Assembly (NCBI RefSeq): GCF_003351405.1
Contig: NZ_CP031240.1
Location: forward strand, 1,426,001-1,490,000
Direction: 5' to 3'
DNA: 64,000 bases
Source of the DNA: Haemophilus haemolyticus
GTDB lineage: Bacteria > Pseudomonadota > Gammaproteobacteria > Enterobacterales > Pasteurellaceae
Position numbers and translations under genes: made by a program. This document shows positions 10,382-20,300 of the stretch, piece after piece (position 1 is the first letter of the stretch; every line of letters begins with the position of its first letter). The notes beneath the pieces are model-generated. The model searched no databases. It was not told where the DNA came from and was given only the letters and a program-made list of their open reading frames with translations.

Positions 10382-11794
10382 ATGTTTAATAGGGTTCAAA
10401 ACGAAATCAATCAAATCATTAATCGTGGTTTTGACCGCACTTTGCGTTTGGCGGTAACAGGGTTAAGTCGGAGTGGAAAAACGGCGTTTATTACAAGTTT
10501 AATCAATCAACTTCTCTCCATTAATCAAAATTCATCACAGCATTTGCCCTTGTTTGAAGCGGCTAGAAATGGTGCAATCTTGGCGGTGAAACGAGTGTCC
10601 CAACAAGATCTCAGCGTGCCACGTTTTGATTATGAAAGTAATTTAAATGATTTGTCACAAAATCCGCCTCAATGGTTTCAGTCTACTCGTGGCGTGAGTG
10701 AAACGCGTTTAGCCATTCGTTTTCAACGTCAATCAGGCTTGCTACGTCATTTGAAAGAACGAGGCACGCTTTACCTGGATATTTTTGATTATCCTGGTGA
10801 GTGGCTGCTCGATTTGCCGTTATTAAATCTAGATTTTCAACAATGGTCACAAGAGCAAATCAAGGTTACAACTGGCATTCGTGAAGAATTGGCGCAGAAT
10901 TGGCTTTCCATGTTACAGGATTTGGATTTAAGTGCGGTCGCAAATGAAGATGTTTTAGCTAAGATAGCGAAAAGTTATACGGATTATTTGCACCAATGTA
11001 AGTCGCAAGGCATGCAATTTATTCAGCCTGGGCGATTTGTATTGCCAAGTGATTTAGAGGGGGCGCCCGCATTACAATTTTTTCCATTAATTCATCTTTC
11101 GGAAGAACATTGGCAAACCTTGAAAAAAACTGCTAAATCGAATAGCTATTTTGCCGTGCTGACAAAACGTTATGATTATTATCGCAATAAAATTGTGAAA
11201 GGTTTTTACGAAAATTATTTTTCTACCTTTGATCGCCAAGTTATTTTGGCGGATTGTTTAACGCCTTTAAATCACAGTCAGCAAGCCTTTTTAGATATGC
11301 AAATGGGCTTAAATCAGTTATTTAATAATTTCCATTATGGCAGCAGAAATTTTCTTCATCGTTTGTTTTCTCCGCGAATTGATCGATTAATGTTTGTTGC
11401 AACGAAGGCGGATCATATTACTCGGGATCAAATTCCTAATTTAGTGAGTTTAATGCGCCAAATTGTGCAAGAGGGTGGTCGCCATGTGGAATTTGAAGGA
11501 ATCGATACGGAATACACTGCCATTGCAGCTGTTCGTACCACAAAGCAAGTGATTGTGAATCAGCAAGGAAAAGAAATTAAAGCGATTCAAGGGATTCGTT
11601 CTATTGATAAACAGCCGATTACGCTTTATCCAGGAACGGTTCCAAGTAAATTACCAAGAACAGAATTTTGGCAAAAACAACCGCACTTTGATTTCGATAG
11701 TTTTGAACCTCAGCCTTTAGAACAAGGGGAGAGCATTCCTCATTTGAGAATGGATGCAGTTTTACAATTTTTATTAAGTGATCGATTTGAATAA
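10382..11794 (+). CDS. ycjX: YcjX-family (DUF463) GTPase/ATPase
   Basis: A 470-residue P-loop protein of the YcjX/DUF463 family. The Walker A motif GLSRSGKT is at residues 27-34, and a Walker B-like LDIFDYPGEW follows near 135-145. Later blocks such as LMFVATKADHI resemble the NKxD specificity loop of G proteins, replaced here by TKAD. In E. coli ycjX sits in the phage-shock-linked ycjXF pair and its role in envelope stress is poorly defined. No ycjF partner lies next to it here. Upstream ribosome site is weak (TAGGATATTGA). Confidence 0.88.
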   Translation: MFNRVQNEINQIINRGFDRTLRLAVTGLSRSGKTAFITSLINQLLSINQNSSQHLPLFEAARNGAILAVKRVSQQDLSVPRFDYESNLNDLSQNPPQWFQSTRGVSETRLAIRFQRQSGLLRHLKERGTLYLDIFDYPGEWLLDLPLLNLDFQQWSQEQIKVTTGIREELAQNWLSMLQDLDLSAVANEDVLAKIAKSYTDYLHQCKSQGMQFIQPGRFVLPSDLEGAPALQFFPLIHLSEEHWQTLKKTAKSNSYFAVLTKRYDYYRNKIVKGFYENYFSTFDRQVILADCLTPLNHSQQAFLDMQMGLNQLFNNFHYGSRNFLHRLFSPRIDRLMFVATKADHITRDQIPNLVSLMRQIVQEGGRHVEFEGIDTEYTAIAAVRTTKQVIVNQQGKEIKAIQGIRSIDKQPITLYPGTVPSKLPRTEFWQKQPHFDFDSFEPQPLEQGESIPHLRMDAVLQFLLSDRFE

Positions 11795-11826
11795 AAAAGT
11801 GCGGAAAATTTTCCGCACTTTTTTAT
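11794..11826. terminator. Bidirectional uptake-signal-pair terminator, ycjX/ppc
   Basis: AAAAAGTGCGG / CCGCACTTTTT stem with T runs on both strands, between two convergent genes. Confidence 0.85.
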
Positions 11827-11830
11827 CCTT

Positions 11831-14470
11831 CTAGCCCGTATTGCGCATCCCAGCTGCGATACCTGTGATGGTAATCATCAATGCTTGTTCCACATCGGGA
11901 TTGACTTGCTCTGGATTTTCACGGAAACGGTGAAGCAATTCTACTTGCAGAAGATTGAGTGGATCTGTGTAGATATTACGCAATGCGATTGAATCTGCAA
12001 TCCAAGGTAAATCAGACATCAATTCACTTTGGTGAGAAAGTGAAAGGACGGTTTGAATATCATTTTCAAGTTGCTTACGTAAATTTTCGCCTAAGTACCA
12101 AAGCTCTTTTTTCACTAATCGTTGATCATATTGTTGGGAAAGCCAAGCATCTGATTTACTAAATACCATTTCCAACATACCAATTCGAGTTGAAAAGAAC
12201 GGCCAGTTTTCGCACATTTCATGAATAATATCGCCTTTGCCTTGTTCAATAATCTGACGGATAGAGGCACCCGCGCCCAACCAAGCTGGCAGCATTAAGC
12301 GATTTTGCATCCAGGCAAAAATCCAAGGAATGGCGCGTAAACTTTCCACGCCACCATTTGGATTGCGTTTTGCTGGGCGAGAGCCAAGTGGCAATTTGGA
12401 GAGTTCCTGCTCTGGCGTCGCACTGCGGAAATAAGGAACGAAATCTTTATCGCCACGCACCACTCCGCGATAAATATCACAAGAAATAGTGGAGAGCTCG
12501 TCCATTATAGTGCGCCATTCTGGTTTTGGTTCTGGTGGCGGTAACAGATTTGCTTCTAAAATGGCGCTGGCGTAGAGATCAAAGGTTTCTACCGCTACAG
12601 CGGGTAAACCCAGTTTGAAGCGAATCATTTCGCCTTGTTCTGTTACACGTAAACCATTTTTTAGGGAACGAGGCGGTTGAGAAAGTAATGCCGCATGTGC
12701 TGGTGCACCGCCACGACCAATCGTACCACCACGTCCGTGGAATAAAGTGAGTTCAATGCCAAGTTTTTCAGTTAAATTCACTAAGGCTTCTTGTGCACGG
12801 TATTGCGCCCAAGAGGCTGCCATCATTCCCGCATCTTTTGCCGAATCTGAATAGCCAATCATCACCATTTGACGATTATTGATAACGCCACGATACCAAC
12901 CCACATTGAAAAGTTGAGTCATCACTTTTTCGGCTGCATCTAAATCGTCTAAGGTTTCAAATAGCGGCACAACAGGAATATGATATGGCACGCCAGCTTC
13001 TTTTAAGAGTAAATGAACGGCTAAAACATCAGAGGCACTGCGCGCCATTGAAATAACATAACAAGCAATGACGCCTTGTTTTTGTTGCGCAATGACTTTG
13101 CAAGTATCTAAAATTTCTTTGGTTTCAGGCGATGGCGTCCAGTTTTGCGGAATTAATGGACGGCGAGAGCTTAATTCACGAATTAAGAATGCCTGTTTAT
13201 CGTCTTCCGTCCATTGAGAGTAATCACCTAAACCAATATAGCGCGTGATTTCAGCAATGGCATCAGTATGACGTGTGCTTTCTTGGCGAATATCCATTTG
13301 AGAAAGTGTCACGCCAAAACAACTAATACGGTGCAAAATATTCAACAATGAACCATTTGCAATAATGCGCATACCGCATTGAATTAAAGATTGATAACAA
13401 TCGTAAAGCGGTTCCCAAAGTTGATTATCTTCCAAAATAATTTCGCTTTCGGATACGCGCGGTGCACGATCTGATAGGTGATCATCAAAATAAGCTAATG
13501 TTGCCGTAAGCTGATTGCGTAAATTTTTCACCACAAAGCGATAGGGTTCTAAATGCTCGCCGTATTTAGCACGAAATTCATCGCTACATTTCACCATTGA
13601 AAGTTCATCGGCTAATTTGCTGATGTCTTGTAAGAATAAATCCGCCGCTTTCCAACGGGCAAAATAAAGCACTTTTTTGGTGATTTGTGCGGTGACAAAC
13701 GGGTTTCCATCACGGTCGCCGCCCATCCAAGAGGAAATGCGCACAGGTTTTAATCCCACCGGCAAATCGTAACCTAAAAATTCACGGGCAGTTTCGTTGA
13801 GTTGGCGTAAAAATTCTGGCACAGCTTGCCACAAACTGTTTTCCAACATCGCAAAGCCCCATTTGGCTTCATCAAATGGCGTTGGGCGAACAGTACGAAT
13901 TTCGTTGGTATGCCATGCTTCAGCGATTAAGCGAAGTAATAGACGCTCAATAATATTGCGTTCTTTTTCAGTTAAATCATGATGTTCTAGCTTGCTTAAA
14001 CATTTATTGATTTCAATATGCTTATGAATGAGTGAGCGACGTGTTGTTTCTGTTGGATGTGCGGTCAGAACAAGCTCAATTAATAATTTTTCGACGGTTT
14101 TATGCACCTCTTCCACTGAGGCATTTTGTTCTTTTAAGCGTTTGAAAAGTTCGCTTAAGGATTGAGAAGAACTTTGTGCAAGAGAATGTTCACGCGAAAT
14201 TGTTTGATATTGTTCCGCAATGTTCGTGAGATTTAAAAATTGGCTGAAAGCACGTGCGACAGGAATAATATTTTCATTAGAAATACTACCAAGCGTATCG
14301 AGCAATTCTTGTCTTGCTTTATCATCACCCGCACGAGAATTACGAGAAAGTTTACGAATATTTTCGATTAATTCGAGAATATCGGCACCTTGGGCATCGT
14401 TAATTGTTTCTCCGAGAAAACGCCCTAACATACTAATGTTATTACGCAGAGTGCGGTACTCTTGTGTCAT
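11831..14470 (-). CDS. ppc: Phosphoenolpyruvate carboxylase
   Basis: Carboxylates phosphoenolpyruvate to oxaloacetate to refill the TCA branch. Catalytic His138 lies in [13 protein letters not shown], at the same number as in E. coli; the glycine-rich active-site block [16 protein letters not shown] and the invariant C-terminal MRNTG are present. At 879 residues it is full length (E. coli 883). A good AGGAG Shine-Dalgarno precedes the ATG. Haemophilus has an incomplete TCA cycle, so oxaloacetate from this enzyme matters for the reductive branch; that last point is general knowledge, not seen here. Confidence 0.97.
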   Translation of the reverse strand: MTQEYRTLRNNISMLGRFLGETINDAQGADILELIENIRKLSRNSRAGDDKARQELLDTLGSISNENIIPVARAFSQFLNLTNIAEQYQTISREHSLAQSSSQSLSELFKRLKEQNASVEEVHKTVEKLLIELVLTAHPTETTRRSLIHKHIEINKCLSKLEHHDLTEKERNIIERLLLRLIAEAWHTNEIRTVRPTPFDEAKWGFAMLENSLWQAVPEFLRQLNETAREFLGYDLPVGLKPVRISSWMGGDRDGNPFVTAQITKKVLYFARWKAADLFLQDISKLADELSMVKCSDEFRAKYGEHLEPYRFVVKNLRNQLTATLAYFDDHLSDRAPRVSESEIILEDNQLWEPLYDCYQSLIQCGMRIIANGSLLNILHRISCFGVTLSQMDIRQESTRHTDAIAEITRYIGLGDYSQWTEDDKQAFLIRELSSRRPLIPQNWTPSPETKEILDTCKVIAQQKQGVIACYVISMARSASDVLAVHLLLKEAGVPYHIPVVPLFETLDDLDAAEKVMTQLFNVGWYRGVINNRQMVMIGYSDSAKDAGMMAASWAQYRAQEALVNLTEKLGIELTLFHGRGGTIGRGGAPAHAALLSQPPRSLKNGLRVTEQGEMIRFKLGLPAVAVETFDLYASAILEANLLPPPEPKPEWRTIMDELSTISCDIYRGVVRGDKDFVPYFRSATPEQELSKLPLGSRPAKRNPNGGVESLRAIPWIFAWMQNRLMLPAWLGAGASIRQIIEQGKGDIIHEMCENWPFFSTRIGMLEMVFSKSDAWLSQQYDQRLVKKELWYLGENLRKQLENDIQTVLSLSHQSELMSDLPWIADSIALRNIYTDPLNLLQVELLHRFRENPEQVNPDVEQALMITITGIAAGMRNTG

Positions 14471-14594
14471 AGGAACTCCTAAAAGTAAAAAATAAAATTC
14501 GTAAGTTGGTGATAGATATAGCTAAAAACGGAAGATAGGGCAAATGCTATTCATAGAAACATTGAAGATAATCAAGAAAAGCTAAAAAATAGAT

Positions 14595-14640
14595 AAAAAA
14601 GAACCGCACTTTTTATAGATTATTTAAAAAGTGCGGTTTA
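14595..14640 (-). terminator. Uptake-signal-pair terminator of purR
   Basis: AACCGCACTTTTT / AAAAAGTGCGGTT stem (14602-14638) with a 12-nt loop and a T run on the minus strand. It separates purR from ppc, so ppc should have its own promoter in 14471-14594. Confidence 0.75.
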
Positions 14641-14653
14641 TTTTTAATAAGTT

Positions 14654-15664
14654 TTATAAAATTGATTTAACAGATTTTCGAATAATGAGCTCAGGGCCAA
14701 TGTCAATACGGCTATATTGCTGAACGCCTTTATCTTTTTGGCTAATACGTTCCAATAAGATATTTACTGCCTGTCTGCCTAATCGTAGTTTCGATTGGTG
14801 AATAGTGGTTAATGGTGGCGCATAGAAACGTGAAGCATGAATATCATCATAGCCGATAATGGACATATCATCTGGTACGCGTAATCCTTTTTCTGTCAAT
14901 GCAGAAATTGCACCTAACGCCATCACATCGTTACAACAGAATAGGGCGGTTGGTAATTCTTCTTGAGCCAGTAAACGATTCATATATTCATAACCATCTT
15001 CAGGCTCAAATGCACCTTCGAAAATCCAAGGTTCATGCACTTCAAGATTCGCATCTGCCATTGCTTTTAAAAAGCCTTCATAACGAGTTTTTGCCGTAGT
15101 TTTATTGAGTTCACCGCAGATAATACCGATTTTTTTATGACCGCACTCAATGAGGTGTTTGGTTGCTAAATAACCGCCATCAAAACTATGATCATCAATT
15201 ACATCGGTATTCGCATTTGGGCCCCAATCCATCACAACCATAGGAATACTGGAAAATGACGAAAGCAAATCCAATGAATCTTGCGTATATTCAGAACACA
15301 TCACCAGCAAACCATCAACCCGTTTTTTCGTCAACATTTCCAAATGGTTTTTGACTTTTTCAGGTTCATTTTGTGTATTACACAAGAACAATGAATAACC
15401 TTGTCGATAGCAATGTTCTTCAACGGAATGAATAATCTCCGCAAAATACGGTGCTTCACTGGTCGTCACAATCATCCCAATGGATTTTGTGGTATTAACT
15501 TTTAAACTGCGCGCCACGGCACTAGGTGAGTAATTAAGTTGCTTAATTGCCGATAACACCGCTTCTTCCGTATCTTTTGCAACGAAGCGGGTTTTATTAA
15601 TAACATGAGATACGGTTGTGGTGGACACGCCAGCCATTTTTGCGACATCTTTAATTGTTGCCAT
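14654..15664 (-). CDS. purR: Purine repressor PurR (LacI family)
   Basis: LacI-family repressor of 336 residues. The helix-turn-helix and hinge are at the N terminus ([20 protein letters not shown] at residues 3-22). The periplasmic-binding-like effector domain follows and in this orthologue binds hypoxanthine or guanine as corepressor. It lies back to back with a YnhF-like small gene and next to ppc, as part of a conserved neighbourhood with E. coli purR. GGAG precedes the ATG. A minus-strand TATAAT at 15691-15696 is a likely -10. I see no clear PurR operator palindrome in the 142-base divergent gap. Confidence 0.93.
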   Translation of the reverse strand: MATIKDVAKMAGVSTTTVSHVINKTRFVAKDTEEAVLSAIKQLNYSPSAVARSLKVNTTKSIGMIVTTSEAPYFAEIIHSVEEHCYRQGYSLFLCNTQNEPEKVKNHLEMLTKKRVDGLLVMCSEYTQDSLDLLSSFSSIPMVVMDWGPNANTDVIDDHSFDGGYLATKHLIECGHKKIGIICGELNKTTAKTRYEGFLKAMADANLEVHEPWIFEGAFEPEDGYEYMNRLLAQEELPTALFCCNDVMALGAISALTEKGLRVPDDMSIIGYDDIHASRFYAPPLTTIHQSKLRLGRQAVNILLERISQKDKGVQQYSRIDIGPELIIRKSVKSIL

Positions 15665-15806
15665 ATTTCGATCTCCAAAAAATTTTGCCTATTATAAAGG
15701 TTTGTAAAAAATTTCGTTACTTTTATTGAGATTTTTTTGTAAAAGGGATGATTTTCTTAAAACAATCTTGTTACAATGTGGCATCATTTTTAGTGAGGAG
15801 AAAAAC

Positions 15807-15887
15807 ATGAGTGATTTTGGTTATGCAATGATTGCAGTTGTATTGAGTATGTCAGTCGTTTGTGGTTTAGCGCTTTCAATTTTTTAA
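15807..15887 (+). CDS. YnhF-like small membrane protein (26 aa)
   Basis: A 26-residue protein, starting MSDFGYAM and ending LALSIF, almost wholly one hydrophobic helix (residues 7-26). A strong Shine-Dalgarno GTGAGGAG sits seven bases before the ATG, and a strong terminator follows the stop, so the frame is built like a real gene. In E. coli the small membrane protein YnhF lies at the same place beside purR, which supports homology by position. The function of the family is unknown. It is too short for usual gene callers. Confidence 0.75.
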   Translation: MSDFGYAMIAVVLSMSVVCGLALSIF

Positions 15888-15903
15888 TCAATTATGTTTT
15901 AGG

Positions 15904-15945
15904 ATCACCGCAGTTTGTTTTAAGACAAAGTGCGGTGATTTTTTT
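15904..15945 (+). terminator. Terminator of the YnhF-like gene
   Basis: Long stem ATCACCGCAGTTTGT / ACAAAGTGCGGTGAT with one mismatch, then seven Ts. One arm is an uptake-signal core and the other a mutated copy. Confidence 0.85.
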
Positions 15946-16019
15946 AGGTGTTTTTGCGCAGCAAGCGAAAATATGATAAAACAGATTCCATCTTATTCAC
16001 ACAAAACATAGGAAATACA

Positions 16020-16847
16020 ATGTCAAACTTACAAGCAATTATTGAAGCTGCATTTGAGAAACGTGCAGAAATTACACCAAAAACTGTTGATGCAGAAACG
16101 CGTGCGGCAATTGAAGAAGTGATCGAAGGATTAGATTCTGGTAAATACCGTGTTGCAGAAAAAATTGATGGCGATTGGGTAACACATCAATGGTTAAAAA
16201 AAGCGGTTTTACTTTCATTCCGTATTAATGACAACCAAATCATTGATGGTGCAGAAACAAAATATTACGATAAAGTGGCATTAAAATTTGCGGATTACAC
16301 TGAAGAACGTTTTGCTGAAGAAGGTTTCCGCGTTGTGCCTTCTGCAACGGTGCGTAAAGGTGCATACATTTCTAAAAACTGCGTATTAATGCCATCTTAT
16401 GTAAATATTGGTGCTTACGTTGGCGAAGGCACCATGGTAGATACTTGGGCAACGGTAGGTTCATGTGCGCAAATTGGTAAAAACGTTCACTTATCTGGTG
16501 GTGTAGGCATCGGCGGCGTATTAGAACCATTACAAGCTAACCCAACCATTATCGGTGATAACTGCTTTATCGGTGCACGTTCAGAAGTGGTAGAAGGCGT
16601 TATCGTAGAAGATGGTTGTGTTATTTCAATGGGCGTATTCATTGGTCAATCAACCAAAATTTATGATCGTGAAACCGGTGAAATTCACTACGGCCGTGTA
16701 CCAGCGGGTTCTGTAGTAGTATCTGGTAGCCTTCCGTCAAAATGTGGAAAATACAGCTTATACTGCGCCGTGATCGTGAAAAAAGTGGATGCAAAAACTT
16801 TAGGTAAAGTTGGTATCAACGAATTATTACGTTCTATTGAAGAATAA
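16020..16847 (+). CDS. dapD: Tetrahydrodipicolinate N-succinyltransferase
   Basis: Transfers succinyl from succinyl-CoA to tetrahydrodipicolinate in the lysine and meso-diaminopimelate pathway. The central part is a left-handed beta-helix of hexapeptide repeats, seen in [19 protein letters not shown] and [12 protein letters not shown] start it at 16020 ([12 protein letters not shown]), preceded by TAGGAAATACA. That gives 275 residues, against 274 in E. coli. An upstream in-frame ATG at 15948 would add 24 unrelated residues and runs out of the preceding terminator, so it is rejected. Confidence 0.95.
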   Translation: MSNLQAIIEAAFEKRAEITPKTVDAETRAAIEEVIEGLDSGKYRVAEKIDGDWVTHQWLKKAVLLSFRINDNQIIDGAETKYYDKVALKFADYTEERFAEEGFRVVPSATVRKGAYISKNCVLMPSYVNIGAYVGEGTMVDTWATVGSCAQIGKNVHLSGGVGIGGVLEPLQANPTIIGDNCFIGARSEVVEGVIVEDGCVISMGVFIGQSTKIYDRETGEIHYGRVPAGSVVVSGSLPSKCGKYSLYCAVIVKKVDAKTLGKVGINELLRSIEE

Positions 16848-16881
16848 TTAAAAACCTTATAAAAAATACCGCACTTTAATC

Positions 16882-16934
16882 ATCTGCCCTGAAAAGTTAG
16901 CTTAAGCGCTAACTGATTAAGGGCAGATTTTTTT
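16882..16934 (+). terminator. Branched terminator after dapD
   Basis: Outer stem ATCTGCCCT / AGGGCAGAT encloses an inner stem AGTTAGC / GCTAACT and is followed by seven Ts. Confidence 0.8.
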
Positions 16935-17292
16935 ATTGTGCCAAAGCATTTATTAATATTGGTAGATGATTATTCTATTTATGTTTGATCCCCATTGGAT
17001 TTGCACGGCGTAGAATCTTTCATCTTTAAAAATACCTCAATACTATCCGCACTTTTTTATTTTTGTTCTTTTTATCATCTAAAAATTCATAAAACTTCAT
17101 CATGCTTTGCTTTAATAATGCACAATTTGCGTATAAAAATGGAGCAATCATTTGCGTTGTGGTTTGCTGAGATGTTAAATGTAAATTATTGTAAAGATCT
17201 TTATTTTTACTTGAATTTTATTTAAGTGACGTTAAAATGGCGCGAATTTTTTTCCTGGCTTCTTTTTCTTATTGATTAAAAGAAGTCGTAAC
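16935..17292. other. Intergenic region upstream of the adhesin gene
   Basis: AT-rich DNA between the dapD terminator and the poly-T tract, about 360 bases. I see one unpaired uptake-signal-like core (CCGCACTTTTTT near 17049) and no insertion-sequence ends, tRNA or direct repeats marking an insertion. A 76-codon open frame here (16995-17225) has no ribosome site and a random-looking product. The adhesin promoter should lie in the last part of it. Confidence 0.5.
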
Positions 17293-17302
17293 TTTTTTTT
17301 TA
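17293..17302 (+). repeat. Run of 10 thymines upstream of the adhesin gene
   Basis: Ten uninterrupted Ts, 21 bases before the ATG and 10 bases before the AGGA ribosome site. The tract lies in the promoter or the 5' leader. Poly-T length changes upstream of the related Haemophilus adhesin gene hia are reported to alter its expression, so this is a candidate phase-variation tract. Confidence 0.7.
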
Positions 17303-17323
17303 CAGAGTTTAGAGGATATCTTT

Positions 17324-20300
17324 ATGAACAAAATTTTCCGTATTGTATGGAGTCATGCAACGCAATCTTGGGTGGCGGTATCAGAGCTAACCAAAGCACA
17401 TAAAAAACAAAGCAGAAACTCATTAAAAGCAGCAGTAGGAGCCGCTGCCGTGTTGTTGAGCATTAATACGGCAGAGGCAGAAGTATTAATTGGTCAGGTT
17501 AATAATGGTACCATAGCAGCAGGAGGCTCCGTAGTATCCTCTTGGGGGATTACTATTGGTGGCGCAATTGATAAAGCTGGTTCGCACTCTGTTCATGTGG
17601 GTGATGCAACTCTTGAAGAAGGGGAACGAAATGTAATCATTGGTACCCATGCTACAGCAGGTGTTGATAAAGGTGTTCGACAATTTGTGAGACAATCTAC
17701 AGCGATTGGTGGGGGAGGTGCTGCCAATGAAGGAGCTCGTGCTTTTGGTGACCAATCCATCGCTATTGGAGCGAATACCATCGCAGAGGGGAATTCCTCT
17801 ATTGCCATTGGTAATGATGATGTAGATAAAGCTGTTGATAAACAACTTACTTATACAAACTCTGAAGGGAATAAGGTAACAGGCACTCTTGGTAATGCTT
17901 ACAATAACTTAACTGGTAAAAACCTTCTTAATGATGGAGGCCAGTATTCAGATACTAGATCTGGTGAAGCCGCTGTGGCGATCGGTGTAAAAGCTGAATC
18001 AGGAGATATTTCTTTGGCCCTTGGTACGGGCGCAAAAGCGAAGGTTGTCAATGGTGTGGCCATTGGTACAGGTGCTACAGTTGAACGAGATAATGCGGTA
18101 GCTCTCGGTGGCGGTGCAACAACTGAGAAAAAAGGTACAAAAGAAACCTCTACAACAGTGAATAATTTCACCTTTAAATGGGCTGGTGGAGATAAAACCC
18201 TTGAAGGTGATATTGTTTCATTTGGTAAAGAAGGTTATGAACGTCAGTTAAAAAATGTAGCAGCTGGTAATGTTTCAGAAAATTCTACAGATGCCATTAA
18301 TGGTTCTCAGTTATATGGTGTATTAGATAAAATTACATCAGATCCGACTTTCTTGTATGCTGCTGATAATTCTAGTGCTGACACAATTACTGGAGATAAA
18401 ACTACTGATAAAATTACTGATGCGAAAGCAAAAAAAATAGTTGCTAGAGCTATGAATGATGGTCGTTTAAATCTATTAGGTGGCGCAGATAAAGATAAGT
18501 TATCTGACAATAATATTGGTGTTACCTATGAAAATGAAAACACTATTAAATTTAAATTGGCAAAAGAGTTAACTGGCTTAACAAGTACTAATGTTGGCGG
18601 TATTGTAACAAATGCTGATGGCATTAATATGAATAACAAACCAATCACAAATGTAACCAGTGGTCTTACGAATCATACAGAACCAGGTAAGGCTGAATTG
18701 CGCAATCTAAAGAATGATACTGTAACTGATGGTACAGCAGCTACTGTAGGTGATTTACGCAATATGGGTTGGGTTGTATCTTCCAATAAAACAACAGGTG
18801 CAGATGGAACAGCTACTGATGCGGCTTATTCTGCAACAGTGAAAAATGCGAACGAAGTGAAATTCGTAGGTAAAGGTGGAGCTATTGTTTCTGGTAGCAC
18901 TGATGCTAATGGTGTTCGTACAATTACTGTAGAAGTAGATAAAAAAGCTACAGCGGGAGCAGGTTCTTCTGAATCTCCAGTGGCATATACGAAAGCAGAT
19001 GGTACAAAAGTATATCCAGTGAAAGCTGAGGATGGATCTGTTACATATCATACAACGCCAAATGGAGAAGGTCCAAATGATGCAGTTGTTCCAGGAACAG
19101 AGGTAATTACTTCTGTAAATGGTCCTGAAGGTACAACAACACCAGCTACATTAACAAACGTAGCAGGTAATCTAGTAGGTGCTAAAAAAGATACAACTGC
19201 ACCAACTACAGAGCAGGCAGCGCCAACATTGGGTAAAGGTGCTAATGAAGTAAATCCAAACAACGCAGCGACTGTAGGCGATGTGTTGAATGCAGGTTGG
19301 AATTTACAAAATAACAACGAAGCTAAAGATTTCGTAAAAGCCTATGACACTGTAAACTTTATCAATGGTGATGGCACAACAGCTGTAGTAGAAACAACAG
19401 ACAATAAAGTGTCAAAGATCAAATACAATGTTAATACTGGTAATGGATTAGAAAAAACTACAGATAATAAAATTGCTGTAAAACCAGGAGACAAGTCTTT
19501 AGAGGTAACTGAAGCTGGTGTTACAGTGAAAAAAGCAGATCAGTCTTTAGAAGTAACTGATGCTGGCTTAAAAGTTAAAACTGATGGTAAAACGATTACT
19601 GCAGGTGATAATGGTCTTACAATTAATACAGGCGATGTAAATCCTGTTGAGTCAGGCGATAAAAAAGGTACCGTGGAAGTACCAACTGCTGATGCAGGAA
19701 AAATTGCTACTGTAGATACAGTTGTTAAAGCTGTGAATAGTGCTTCTTTCACATTGAAAGCAAGTGCTACTACTGATGGTACAAGAAATGCAGATAGCGC
19801 TGTAGATGAAAACGGTGAGCAAATTAAAGCGGGTAGCACAGTAGAATTAGTAGCGGGCAAAAACCTAGATGTAAAACATGAAGCTAATGGAAAAATTACA
19901 TTTGCTACGAAAGACAATGTGACATTTGAAACCGTACAAGTAGGTGGAGATCAAGGTCCTAAACTCAGCAAGTCTGATGCAGGAGATATTAAAGTATCTG
20001 GATCTGATGGTACAGCACCAGTAAAAGTTACAAATGTAAAAGATGGCGATATTTCTGCAGATTCTAAAGATGCTATCAACGGTAGTCAGTTTCATAAATT
20101 AGCTAAAAATACCATTAAATTAGCAGGCAAAAATGGAGAAGAAGCTGCTACTGAAACAGATACACAAACGTTAGATAAAGAGAATGGCATTGCATTCACT
20201 GTAAAATCTAGTGATGGAAAATTACTAGAAGTAGCAGCGGCAGGAGATACAATTACATTAACTCCAAAAGTAGGATCTGTTACAACAGATGCTAATGGAG

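Noticed and set aside
15948..16019. Extended N terminus for dapD
   Set aside because: The extra 24 residues are unrelated to DapD; the ATG at 16020 has a ribosome site and gives the family length.
16995..17225. 76-codon open frame upstream of the adhesin gene
   Set aside because: No ribosome site, odd amino-acid make-up, and it overlaps the region where the adhesin promoter must lie.
16848..17323. Insertion-sequence ends or attachment-site repeats flanking the adhesin gene
   Set aside because: No terminal inverted repeats, transposase remnants, target-site duplications or tRNA end copies are visible on either side.
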